Assembly: GCA_964342675.1 (NCBI GenBank)
Contig: CAYFFR010000004.1
Coordinates: forward strand, 1 to 56,461
DNA from: MED-G82 sp964342675
GTDB lineage: Bacteria; Pseudomonadota; Gammaproteobacteria; Magnimaribacterales; D2472
Length of the DNA: 56,461 bases
Direction: 5' to 3'
The notes beneath the pieces were generated by a model. That model saw nothing but the letters and a program-made list of their open reading frames with translations. It was not told the origin of the DNA and did no database searches. Position 1 is the first letter of the stretch; each line of letters starts with the position of its first letter. The position numbers and the translations under genes were made by a program. Below are positions 26,847 through 35,482 of this stretch, piece after piece.

Positions 26847-27692
26847 ATGAGTAAAATTTTTGGGGTCTATCAAGGATCATTTTTACCTTTAGAAGAGATT
26901 AGGGTTTCACCATTGTCTAGAGCATATACATTTTCTGATAGCGTATATGAGGTTATCCCATACTTTTATGGGCGGCCTTTTTGTTTAATAGAGCACCTCG
27001 AAAGACTGAGTAAGAGTTTAGAAGCAACCAAGATATATGTAGACCTTAATAGAGTAGAAGATGAGATTAACCAATTATCTCACTATATTAAGAATCATGA
27101 GAATGCTTATATTTACTATCAGGTGACTAGAGGAGTGGACTCAATTAGATCACATCAGGCTAATCATGACGAATTGGTACCAGAATTATTTGGTTATGCC
27201 GTCGAAATTAAAACCAATACAAGTCCGATTCAAGCTAAATTATGTGAAGACATAAGATGGATGAGATGCGATGTGAAATCGACATCATTGTTAGGTAATA
27301 TTTTAATGATGAATGATGCACAGGAGTCAGACTGTTCAGAAATCATTTTTTATAAAGATGATTTTTTATGTGAAGGTGGTGCAAGCAACGTTTTTCTTTC
27401 TGTCAATGGAGCAATCCTTACTCCAAGCCTTCAATCGAATATTCTGTCTGGCATAACAAGAAACTTTTTGATCAAATCACTCACAAGCAAAGATATAATT
27501 GTTCAGGAGACTGATTGCAATATTAGTTTATTAGAAGAAGCTTCAACTATATGGTTCACCAGCTCTACTAGAGGTATATTGCCTATAGAAAATTTAGTGA
27601 ATTCTAATTATCATCGCGATCCAAAAGACCCCGTCTTTAATCAATGCAAAGAAATCTACGAAGAATCATTCAAGAACTATTTTGCAACTTAA
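26847..27692 (+). CDS. dat: D-amino-acid transaminase (class IV)
   Basis: This PLP enzyme probably makes D-alanine or D-glutamate by transamination, feeding peptidoglycan precursors. The 281-residue protein has the PLP lysine Lys144 in CDVKSTSLLGN and the class IV signature E-GGASNVFL about 30 residues later. The N-terminal RAYTFSDSVYEVIPYF also fits. Branched-chain aminotransferase is a less likely alternative given the short length and the position after dacA. The 3' end overlaps holA by 23 bp in convergent orientation. Confidence 0.87.
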   Translation: MSKIFGVYQGSFLPLEEIRVSPLSRAYTFSDSVYEVIPYFYGRPFCLIEHLERLSKSLEATKIYVDLNRVEDEINQLSHYIKNHENAYIYYQVTRGVDSIRSHQANHDELVPELFGYAVEIKTNTSPIQAKLCEDIRWMRCDVKSTSLLGNILMMNDAQESDCSEIIFYKDDFLCEGGASNVFLSVNGAILTPSLQSNILSGITRNFLIKSLTSKDIIVQETDCNISLLEEASTIWFTSSTRGILPIENLVNSNYHRDPKDPVFNQCKEIYEESFKNYFAT

Positions 27693-28656
27693 TCAAGCTA
27701 GACTCTAGGCATTTCCAGGCATCACCCCTTTTTGCTCCTTTTGAAAGCTGATCTAATTTAAAGATAGCTTTTTTCATTTCAAGCAATATTTCATGACTAG
27801 TTTTTTTTGAGAAACTCTTATAATCATTATGCTTTGCCTTCCAAACTCCATAAGAGTAGAGATTAGCTCTTCCAGAAGAGAATTTTAATGCAAGCGCAGC
27901 ATGCACAACTTTTGCAAAAACCCAATTTAATAAAGTATGAGCATTAGGGTTACTAGTTTTTACTTCCTGAACAATTTGTCTAGATTTCTTATAGTCTTGG
28001 GTAATAAGAGCATCCTCTAACTCATAACCTACAAAGCTTTTATTAAAATCTATAGATGCAATATCATTTTCAATATCAGATTCTTGAATCATCTTTAATA
28101 ATTTTATTTCATTCTTTTGAGCAATGAGATTACCTTCAAAATTAGCAATTATTGTTGATCCCACTAATGGTAAATGTTCTTTAGATAGGAATGATAAATT
28201 TTCTTTTAACCAAATTTTTTCTTCATACAATGCTAACTTTTTACAACTCACTATAGTTCCTTCAGTATCTAATTTCTTATACCAATTATTGTTTACATTA
28301 TGCTTCTCTCCCACGCTCTCAATAATGAATGCTAGCCCATCCGCTTTTTTAAATTCATAACTTTCAATAAAGCTGATTAAGGGCGCTGGAAACCTGCCCT
28401 CTAAATGTTTTATCTTCACAATAATTTTTTCTTGAAATAGAGAGCCAGCGGATAATTTATGAACTAATGTTTCTATTGTTTTTAAATCTTCTGTCTCAAT
28501 ACCAATAGTTAAGGTTTTATTAAAATCTACTTTGTTTAACCCTTTCTCTATAATTTCTATCACATCGTTTCTTAACACAATCTCCTCTCCATAAACAAAA
28601 AAAAGATTGGTTTCTAATTTGGGTTTAGTGAAGAACTTTATGAAATCAAATTTCAT
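27670..28656 (-). CDS. holA: DNA polymerase III delta subunit
   Basis: HolA is the clamp-loader wrench that opens the beta clamp. The 328-residue protein has the N-terminal LFFVYGEEIVLRNDVIEII and KIIVKIKHLEG regions. The C-terminal helical part contains ALTLLNWVF-like and KGAKRGDAWKCLESSLIKL sequences typical of delta. The length is close to the family's. It follows lptE with an 11 bp overlap, the standard order. Confidence 0.9.
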   Translation of the reverse strand: MKFDFIKFFTKPKLETNLFFVYGEEIVLRNDVIEIIEKGLNKVDFNKTLTIGIETEDLKTIETLVHKLSAGSLFQEKIIVKIKHLEGRFPAPLISFIESYEFKKADGLAFIIESVGEKHNVNNNWYKKLDTEGTIVSCKKLALYEEKIWLKENLSFLSKEHLPLVGSTIIANFEGNLIAQKNEIKLLKMIQESDIENDIASIDFNKSFVGYELEDALITQDYKKSRQIVQEVKTSNPNAHTLLNWVFAKVVHAALALKFSSGRANLYSYGVWKAKHNDYKSFSKKTSHEILLEMKKAIFKLDQLSKGAKRGDAWKCLESSLIKLQNSS

Positions 28657-29095
28657 TGACCAATAATCTCCTAATTAATAATCCTACTGCTTGTTCTTCT
28701 AATTTCTCATATATATATTTTTCAGCATTATCTTCACCCATCGGATTAAGTTCATTGGTGGCAGTTTGTGAGTCTATTTTTATTTGATATGTTTTAGGAT
28801 CATCATTTATTTTGTACAAGACAGTATATATAAGATCTTTTGCAATAGGTCTTGATGCCATACCACCATAGTATATTTTTTCTTCCTTTAAAGTATTTAT
28901 GATCATGAGCCTGTTTTGAGATGCCGAGTTAATATTAACTTTATAAGACAATTTTTTCTGAAATCTGTAATCAACACTATCACTAAATGATAAGCTCTTT
29001 AAAGATAATCTCTGATAATTATAATCATTAGAATTACAACTTACGCTGATCAAGATTATTAATAATAGTAATAAAGAAGGCTTACTTAGCGACAT
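28646..29095 (-). CDS. lptE: LPS-assembly lipoprotein LptE
   Basis: LptE plugs the LptD barrel that inserts lipopolysaccharide into the outer membrane. From ATG29095 the 149-residue protein has a lipoprotein signal peptide ending I-S-V-S-C with Cys20, and a small alpha/beta mature domain. The sequence is weakly conserved, as usual for this family. The call rests on size, lipobox and position directly before holA. A frame beginning ten codons earlier (29125) would misplace the signal peptide. The start overlaps the AttH-like gene by 14 bp. Confidence 0.8.
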   Translation of the reverse strand: MSLSKPSLLLLLIILISVSCNSNDYNYQRLSLKSLSFSDSVDYRFQKKLSYKVNINSASQNRLMIINTLKEEKIYYGGMASRPIAKDLIYTVLYKINDDPKTYQIKIDSQTATNELNPMGEDNAEKYIYEKLEEQAVGLLIRRLLVNEI

Positions 29096-30188
29096 CAAAT
29101 AATTCTTTAAAACCAGAAGGGTCATGTCTTCCTATAACAAGATTTTCTAATGTCCCAAACCCTTCTTTAGATCCCATTTTTGCATGTGCTATTTGATGAG
29201 TGTGAAACAATGTAAAGTCATTTGGATCTAGTTTGTCTAAATCCCAAACCTCATATCCTGTTTCCATTTCTCCTTTCCAGAACGCATGACCCCATTCTGG
29301 ATGCTGATACCCAATACCTTTACAATGAAACCTTGGTCCCACTGTATCAATTTGTATTGTTAAATTCTCTCCAGAGTTTCTGTAGCCCTCAATAGTTGCC
29401 GATTCAGACCACCTTGTTCCCTTGATCCATTTAACACTGTGCTCAACATTATTTATAGGCTCTATTATTTCTTTTGAGTTACTGATAGTGACTATATCAG
29501 CTGATAATTGTGTTGGGTTGCCATCATGATCTTGAAAAGTACCAAAATGAGTAAAACAATCATCAAAATTAATAGGGATCCAACACCAATATACGCCTGG
29601 TTCTCCTGCTAATTTCCCAGGTGCCCCTGCTTCAGGCTCACCAACAGGCCTAACACCCCATGATTTATCTCGTGTTCCATATTCTGATTTAAGGGTAATT
29701 TCATTTAGTTCAGTAATAATTTTTCCCGACCATTTACCAAATTGTGTAAAACGACTTGTGTCCATAAGAACTCTGCTACCTTCTTGCATAGTAGATTTTG
29801 GCTCTAAATGTGGGCCTGTAATTGCATTAAAAGTAATATCACAACTAAGTTTATTATCAGGATCATCCAAAATAAATCTGATAACACTCATTGGTTCTAC
29901 AATTTCTAGGGTTATAGGACCCACTTCTATTGGGTACCTACTGGGGTTTAATCTTTTTGAAGCATGAAATGAAAATTGTTTATTATTTGTTGCAATACTA
30001 AAATGTGCATCAATAATATGACGGTTTGGATATACTCCAATACCTATTTCGAATAAGAAGTCCTTATCAGGACTAAAACCGTTAAACCAATATCTATCAT
30101 AAAAATTTCTATCTGATGTAGATGGTATTGATAAAGTATCAGATGTTTGATGTATGGGAAAATCGTCAAGAGGAGTTATATTTAGCAT
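29082..30188 (-). CDS. AttH-like / DUF7064-type protein of unknown function
   Basis: This 368-residue protein has no signal peptide or membrane helix. It is rich in beta strands and Trp, with motifs RYWFNGFSPDKDF, DKSWGVRPVGEPE, YWCWIPINFDD and HPEWGHAFWKGE. From memory, these resemble the AttH/hydroxyneurosporene-synthase-like lipocalin-fold group, now split into DUF7064/DUF7065. Those genes are often found near lipid or steroid metabolism, but no reaction is established. It is translated in an unusual place: its ATG overlaps the leuS stop by 1 bp (TAATG), and lptE begins inside its 3' end, so it is fully embedded in the leuS-lptE-holA operon. Confidence 0.6.
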   Translation of the reverse strand: MLNITPLDDFPIHQTSDTLSIPSTSDRNFYDRYWFNGFSPDKDFLFEIGIGVYPNRHIIDAHFSIATNNKQFSFHASKRLNPSRYPIEVGPITLEIVEPMSVIRFILDDPDNKLSCDITFNAITGPHLEPKSTMQEGSRVLMDTSRFTQFGKWSGKIITELNEITLKSEYGTRDKSWGVRPVGEPEAGAPGKLAGEPGVYWCWIPINFDDCFTHFGTFQDHDGNPTQLSADIVTISNSKEIIEPINNVEHSVKWIKGTRWSESATIEGYRNSGENLTIQIDTVGPRFHCKGIGYQHPEWGHAFWKGEMETGYEVWDLDKLDPNDFTLFHTHQIAHAKMGSKEGFGTLENLVIGRHDPSGFKELFDVAK

Positions 30189-32755
30189 TAGGTAACAAAG
30201 TTAATTAATTTTTCTTTAACATAAATCACCTTCTTAATATTGTCTAGCTCAATATGCTTCGAAACATTATTATTTTTTAAAGCAATACTCTCTACATCAA
30301 CTTGATTCATTGACTTATCAACCATTTCTTTTCCTCTAACTTTGCCATTAACTTGGATAATAAGCTCAAAACTATCCTCTTCAATCAGATCCAGTCTTAT
30401 GCTTGGCCAGGATATTTCAAACTCTTCTTTATTTAATTTTGGATTAAATCGATTCCACAGCTCAAGCGTGATATGTGGCGCAATAGGAGACAGTATCTTT
30501 AATACTATTTCTAACGCTTCATTTAAACAAAATTTTTCTGCCTTAGAAGCTTCATTTAATTTGAATGACTCAGGGATAGCATTTATTAATTCCATGGCAG
30601 ATGCAATTACAGTATTAAATGAATTCCGTTCTTCATAATCATTGTTAACTTTTGCAAGAGTCTGATGAGTTTTTCTTCTTAGCTTCAATTCATTTTCAGA
30701 TAAATTATCTGGCTCTTTAATATCATTTATTCTTCCATCAGCTAAATTCCATAACCTTTTAAGAAATCTATGTGAGCCTTCGATAGACGTTTCAGACCAT
30801 TCAAGAGTTTGATCAGGCGGAGACGCAAACATAATATAAAGCCTTACAGTATCTGCTCCAAATTTTTTGATCATATCATTCGGATCAACACCATTTAGTT
30901 TCGATTTACTCATCTTTGACATACCATCTTTATAAACTGTGTCTCCCTTGAGAGTTTTCATGATTTTAGGATCTTTAGATCCCTTAGGATCAATCTCTTC
31001 TTTTGCAACCCATACAAGATTCCCATTCTTATCTTGGGTATAGAAAGCATCAGCTAAAACCATTCCTTGAGTTAATAGCTTTATAAATGGTTCCTTATTA
31101 TTTATTAGTTTATTTTCGTACATCAGGAGATTAAAGAATCTAGCGTATAGTAGATGTAATATTGCATGTTCTATACCCCCAACATATTGATCAACAGGCA
31201 GCCAATACCTGGCTTCATCTCCAATCATTTCTTTGTTTGAAATATCTGCAAATCTAGCAAAATACCAAGAGCTCTCAAAAAAGGTATCGAAAGTATCTGT
31301 TTCCCTTTTACTTTCTTTACCACATAACGGGCAATCAACTTTTTGCCAGTCTTTAAATTGATTTAGACTCATACCTTTTGTTGAAATATCCTCAATATCA
31401 GGTAATTCAACTGGTAAATCCTTTTCAGGAACTCTAACTGGACCACAGTTATTACAATTGATTATTGGTATTGGGCAACCCCAATATCTTTGTCGTGATA
31501 TACCCCAATCTCTTAATCTGTAGTTAATCTTAATTTTTCCATTATTGGTTTTAGCAAGTTTCTTTGAAATTTTTTCAAAAGCTTCATCCGATGACAAACC
31601 ATCAAACTCATCTGAATTAATTAATACGCCTTGATTTTCAATAGCTCCATCTTTAATAGATTGATCAGAACCGTCATCTATAACTTGATTGATTTCAAGA
31701 CCATATTTTCTTGCAAACTCCCAATCTCTTTGGTCATGAGCTGGCACACACATGACAGCTCCTGACCCATACTCCATTACTACAAAGTTAGATATCCAAA
31801 TAGGAATTTTCTTAAGGGTAAATGGATGAATGGCATATAAACCAGTTTCAATACCTACTTTTTCTTGTTTTGCTAACGCAGCTTCATTTTTCTGAATACT
31901 TTGATTGCTTTTAATAAAGTCTTTTATAGTTTTATTCTTCTCTTGTATCTTTTCACTTATAGGATGCCTCATTGCTAAAGCACAATATGTAGCACCGAAA
32001 ATAGTGTCTGGACGAGTGGTGAATACTTGCAGCTGATCATCCATCCCATCAACATTAAAATTGAATTCAAGACCTTTTGATTTTCCAATCCAGTTCTCTT
32101 GCATTAATTTTACTTGATTCGGCCATCCATCAAGATCATCTAATCCAGCTAGTAATTCCTCTGAAAACTCGCTAATTTTTAGAAAGTACTGATCTATTTT
32201 CTTTTTTTCAATTAATGCCCCAGACCGCCAACCCCTGCCATCTATGACTTGTTCATTGGCTAGAACAGTCTCATCGACGGGGTCCCAGTTTACCTCTGAT
32301 TCTTTTTTGTAAACTAAATCCTGCTCATATAGAATACCAAAAAATAATTGTTCCCATTTAAAGTAATCAGGAGATGATGTATTAATCTCCTTACTCCAAT
32401 CATAGCTAAACCCCAAGCTTTTTAATTGATTTTTCATTACCTTAATATTTTTTTCAGTCCATACTTTTGGGGATACGTTGTTCTCTATGGCTGCGTTCTC
32501 TGCAGGCAATCCAAAAGCATCCCAACCCATAGGCTGCAGAACATTAAATCCTTGCATTCGTTTAAATCTAGATATCACATCTCCAATGGTGTAATTGCGC
32601 ACATGACCCATATGAAGTTTGCCAGAAGGATATGGAAACATTGATAGGCAATAATATTTATCCAAGCTACTTTTTTTTGCTAAATGAGATCGCGACTCTT
32701 CCCAAAAAATCTGTGCAGATTCCTCTACTTTTTTTGGATTATATTCACTAGGCAT
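30188..32755 (-). CDS. leuS: Leucyl-tRNA synthetase
   Basis: LeuRS charges tRNA-Leu. From ATG32755 the 855-residue class I synthetase has HMGH at 48-51 in PYPSGKLHMGHVRNYT. It also has the CP1 editing domain (TTRPDTIFG), the zinc-type C-x2-C segments, and KMSKS near residue 612. An ATG eight codons upstream (32779) lies inside accC and is less likely. The start overlaps the accC stop by 8 bp, linking it to the acc genes. Confidence 0.97.
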   Translation of the reverse strand: MPSEYNPKKVEESAQIFWEESRSHLAKKSSLDKYYCLSMFPYPSGKLHMGHVRNYTIGDVISRFKRMQGFNVLQPMGWDAFGLPAENAAIENNVSPKVWTEKNIKVMKNQLKSLGFSYDWSKEINTSSPDYFKWEQLFFGILYEQDLVYKKESEVNWDPVDETVLANEQVIDGRGWRSGALIEKKKIDQYFLKISEFSEELLAGLDDLDGWPNQVKLMQENWIGKSKGLEFNFNVDGMDDQLQVFTTRPDTIFGATYCALAMRHPISEKIQEKNKTIKDFIKSNQSIQKNEAALAKQEKVGIETGLYAIHPFTLKKIPIWISNFVVMEYGSGAVMCVPAHDQRDWEFARKYGLEINQVIDDGSDQSIKDGAIENQGVLINSDEFDGLSSDEAFEKISKKLAKTNNGKIKINYRLRDWGISRQRYWGCPIPIINCNNCGPVRVPEKDLPVELPDIEDISTKGMSLNQFKDWQKVDCPLCGKESKRETDTFDTFFESSWYFARFADISNKEMIGDEARYWLPVDQYVGGIEHAILHLLYARFFNLLMYENKLINNKEPFIKLLTQGMVLADAFYTQDKNGNLVWVAKEEIDPKGSKDPKIMKTLKGDTVYKDGMSKMSKSKLNGVDPNDMIKKFGADTVRLYIMFASPPDQTLEWSETSIEGSHRFLKRLWNLADGRINDIKEPDNLSENELKLRRKTHQTLAKVNNDYEERNSFNTVIASAMELINAIPESFKLNEASKAEKFCLNEALEIVLKILSPIAPHITLELWNRFNPKLNKEEFEISWPSIRLDLIEEDSFELIIQVNGKVRGKEMVDKSMNQVDVESIALKNNNVSKHIELDNIKKVIYVKEKLINFVT

Positions 32756-34103
32756 CTTTAATTTTCTCCAAGAATTCATCCTCTAGATAATTAACGTGAT
32801 GTTTATTTTGAAGAAATATTTCATCAAATAATATTTTCTGATGTAATGAATGATTGGTATTTATTCCTTCAACGAAGAATTCTTCTAAAGCGCTTATCAT
32901 TCTCTTAATTGAAGACCGTCTTGAATTAGCTGCAGTGATAATTTTAGCTAAGAGTGAATCGTAGTATGGCGGCACTAAGTAACCAGAATAAATATGGGAA
33001 TCAAATCTAACACCAAAGCCTCCAGGAGGATGCATTTTTGATATTAATCCAGGTGAAGGCAGAAATGTAAGAGGATCTTCAGCATTTATTCTGCATTCAA
33101 TAGCATGACCTTTAAAGCTAACTCTTTTTTGATCAAGCTTCATTTTCATCCCAAGGGCAAGCTTAAGTTGAGTTTTTACTAGATCAAACATTGTTACCAT
33201 TTCTGTAACAGGATGCTCAACCTGAATGCGAGTATTCATTTCAATAAAGAAGAAACTACCATCTTTGTAAAGAAACTCAATTGTTCCAACTCCTTCATAT
33301 TTAATTTTTTTACATAAATCCACGCATGATTTTAAAACAATATTTAGAGCATCTTCATCTATATCAATCGCAGGAGCTTCTTCAATAATTTTTTGATGTT
33401 TTCTTTGTAGGCTGCAGTCTCTTGTTCCTAGATGTATAGCGCTACCTTGACCATCCCCAACAACCTGAACCTCTATATGTCTAGGATTTTCAATATATTT
33501 TTCTAAATATATTGCATCATTCCCAAAAGCATTTTTTGCTTCTTGTTTTGTTAATGATATTCCTGTGCTTAATTCATTATAATCTCGCACTATCCTCATT
33601 CCTCTACCACCGCCCCCAGCAGACGCCTTTATTATTAATGGAAACCCAATGGAATTTGCTATTTCATTTATTTCATCTTGGTTTTTGGGTAATTTCTCAT
33701 CATATCCAGGTACGACAGGTATATTGTTTTGACTAACTAATTTTTTTGCTGAAATCTTATCCCCCATGATTTCAATGACTTTAGAAGATGGGCCTATAAA
33801 CTTAAACCCACTATTTTGACATCTTTCAGCAAAGTTATGATCTTCTGATAAAAAGCCATAACCGGGATATATAGCATCAGTTTGCGATAGTTCAGCTGCA
33901 GACAGTATTGAGGGGATATTAAGATAACTATCCATGGGATTTTCAGAGCCTATACATACTGTCTCATCAGCGAATCTTAGGTGCTTCTGATCTTTATCAC
34001 CTGTTGAATAAATAGCAACTGTGTTTAAGTTTAATTCTTTGCAGGCTCTAATGGCACGCAGAGCAATTTCTCCTCTATTTGCTATGAGGATTTTTTGAGA
34101 CAT
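32748..34103 (-). CDS. accC: Acetyl-CoA carboxylase, biotin carboxylase subunit
   Basis: AccC carboxylates biotin on AccB using ATP and bicarbonate, the first step of fatty-acid synthesis. The 451-residue protein begins MSQKILIANRGEIALRAIRA. It has the glycine-rich ATP lid KASAGGGGRGMRIV and the catalytic FIEMNTRIQVEHPVTEMV. It is 1 bp downstream of accB and overlaps leuS by 8 bp. Confidence 0.97.
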   Translation of the reverse strand: MSQKILIANRGEIALRAIRACKELNLNTVAIYSTGDKDQKHLRFADETVCIGSENPMDSYLNIPSILSAAELSQTDAIYPGYGFLSEDHNFAERCQNSGFKFIGPSSKVIEIMGDKISAKKLVSQNNIPVVPGYDEKLPKNQDEINEIANSIGFPLIIKASAGGGGRGMRIVRDYNELSTGISLTKQEAKNAFGNDAIYLEKYIENPRHIEVQVVGDGQGSAIHLGTRDCSLQRKHQKIIEEAPAIDIDEDALNIVLKSCVDLCKKIKYEGVGTIEFLYKDGSFFFIEMNTRIQVEHPVTEMVTMFDLVKTQLKLALGMKMKLDQKRVSFKGHAIECRINAEDPLTFLPSPGLISKMHPPGGFGVRFDSHIYSGYLVPPYYDSLLAKIITAANSRRSSIKRMISALEEFFVEGINTNHSLHQKILFDEIFLQNKHHVNYLEDEFLEKIKDA

Positions 34104-34104
34104 T

Positions 34105-34542
34105 TTATTTAATTACTATGAGCGTTTGGCCAAACTCAACAGGAGCAGCATCTTCATTTGGTATGGCAACTACTTTTCCAGAATATTCCGACTTAATCTC
34201 ATTCATCATTTTCATCGCCTCTACAATACAAACAACTTGACCTTCTTGAACATTATCTCCCACTTCAACATACGGAGGTCTATCAGGAGCAGGCTTTCTA
34301 TAAAATGTACCTACAATAGGAGATGTGATTATATTGCCTTCAAGCACTTTTGATTTTTCAGTATTATCAGACTTACTAGTTTCTTGAATGTCTGAGCCCG
34401 CAGTTCCTGTTGTTACCGATATATCTTCATTAGGCAAACCTCTAGAAATCCTCACAGACTCTTCACCTTCAGTCACCTCAATTTCTCTAAGGTCTGATTC
34501 TTGAAGCATCTCGATTAAACTTTTAATTTTTCTAATATCCAT
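34105..34542 (-). CDS. accB: Biotin carboxyl carrier protein
   Basis: AccB carries the biotin for acetyl-CoA carboxylase. The 145-residue protein has an N-terminal segment beginning MDIRKIKSLIEML, a flexible Ser/Thr-rich linker (about 38-66) and a C-terminal biotinyl domain. Lys111 in VEAMKMMNEI is the biotin attachment site. Its ATG overlaps the aroQ stop by 1 bp (TAATG). Confidence 0.97.
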   Translation of the reverse strand: MDIRKIKSLIEMLQESDLREIEVTEGEESVRISRGLPNEDISVTTGTAGSDIQETSKSDNTEKSKVLEGNIITSPIVGTFYRKPAPDRPPYVEVGDNVQEGQVVCIVEAMKMMNEIKSEYSGKVVAIPNEDAAPVEFGQTLIVIK

Positions 34543-34976
34543 TATTTCTTAAGGTTTTTTACAGCATGCTCTAATGCATACTGGTATCCAGAAGCACCAA
34601 GACCACTAATCACACCAACGGCTAAATCTGAAAAGTATGATTTTTGTCTAAACTCTTCCCTATTAAAAATATTTGAAATATGTACTTCATAAAATGGTTT
34701 ATCTACGGCAAGAATTGCATCTCTAATTGAAATACTGGTATGAGTAAAAGCTCCTGGATTGATGACTAATGCATCAAAGTCATTCATAGATTCTTGGATT
34801 TTAGAAACCAGATCATGTTCAGCATTGCTTTGAAAGAAAGCAATTTCTATTTTCAAACTCTCAGCAAGCTTTAATAATCCATTGTTGATCTCCTCAAGAG
34901 TATCTGAGCCGTATGTATCTTTTTCTCTTTTGCCTAACATATTTAGATTAGGACCATTGATAATTAATATTTTCAT
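34542..34976 (-). CDS. aroQ: 3-dehydroquinate dehydratase type II
   Basis: The enzyme performs the third step of the shikimate pathway. The 144-residue protein has the type II signature INGPNLNMLGKRE and the catalytic Tyr22 in DTYG. It also has NPGAFTHTS and the general acid His99 in EVHISN. The order aroQ-accB-accC is a conserved gammaproteobacterial arrangement. A 10 bp tandem repeat precedes the gene. Confidence 0.96.
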   Translation of the reverse strand: MKILIINGPNLNMLGKREKDTYGSDTLEEINNGLLKLAESLKIEIAFFQSNAEHDLVSKIQESMNDFDALVINPGAFTHTSISIRDAILAVDKPFYEVHISNIFNREEFRQKSYFSDLAVGVISGLGASGYQYALEHAVKNLKK

Positions 34977-35000
34977 TTATTTAATTTTATGATTATTTTA

Positions 35001-35030
35001 AAGATTTTAATAGATTTTAATAGATTTTAA
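35001..35030. repeat. Short tandem repeat, 10 bp unit
   Basis: Three tandem copies of [A/T]AGATTTTAA lie at 35001-35010, 35011-35020 and 35021-35030, with degraded copies on both sides. They sit between aroQ and the DsbD-like gene and run into the last codons of the latter. Because the copy number is low and the unit is AT-rich, slippage is the likely origin. Confidence 0.7.
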
Positions 35031-35476
35031 TGAATTTTAGCAACATTTATTATAGTTGATGCCATGGGATAGCAGTATTTTTTCTCTGCACAACCCTGAT
35101 ATTCAACTGAAATCATATCAACATCTAATGATTTTAAGTCTTTTAACAATACTTTCAAGAAAACTTTATCTCTATAAATTCTTACTTTGCCAAAATAAAT
35201 GTCATCAATATTATCAATCTTGCCAGTTAAAAGATAATTGATTTCTTGATGATTTTGAACAATATTAAATGCTTTCTTATACAAATAATAATTTGGAGCT
35301 ATTTTCCAAGATATAATTAATTGATTTTCTTCTAAGTAATGACTTATTTGAAATGCTTCATTTAAGGGTAAGATAGAATCAGTATTAAATAGATCATTGG
35401 AAAATACTTTATTAAATCCAATTAACGATAGAAATGCTAATAAATAAGAATTAAATTTTAAATATGATAATCGCAT
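35027..35476 (-). CDS. Stand-alone DsbD alpha (N-terminal) domain protein
   Basis: DsbD carries electrons from cytoplasmic thioredoxin to the periplasm; its alpha domain passes them to DsbC and other partners. This 149-residue protein has a signal peptide and then only that alpha domain. Visible are the opening LPLNEAF, IAPNYYLYKKAF, DIYFGKVRIYRDKV and the redox pair in YQGCAEKKYCYP. The membrane and thioredoxin-like domains are missing, and the frame ends cleanly in TAA. In Pseudomonas, full-length dsbD precedes aroQ, so this looks like a shortened relative at the ancestral place. It may depend on a separate CcdA-like partner elsewhere. Confidence 0.8.
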   Translation of the reverse strand: MRLSYLKFNSYLLAFLSLIGFNKVFSNDLFNTDSILPLNEAFQISHYLEENQLIISWKIAPNYYLYKKAFNIVQNHQEINYLLTGKIDNIDDIYFGKVRIYRDKVFLKVLLKDLKSLDVDMISVEYQGCAEKKYCYPMASTIINVAKIH

Positions 35477-35482
35477 ATTGAG

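Noticed and set aside
35027..35476. Frameshifted dsbD pseudogene
   Set aside because: Only about 50 bp separate the stop from aroQ, with no trace of membrane or thioredoxin domains, and the alpha domain is intact, so a short functional gene is more likely.
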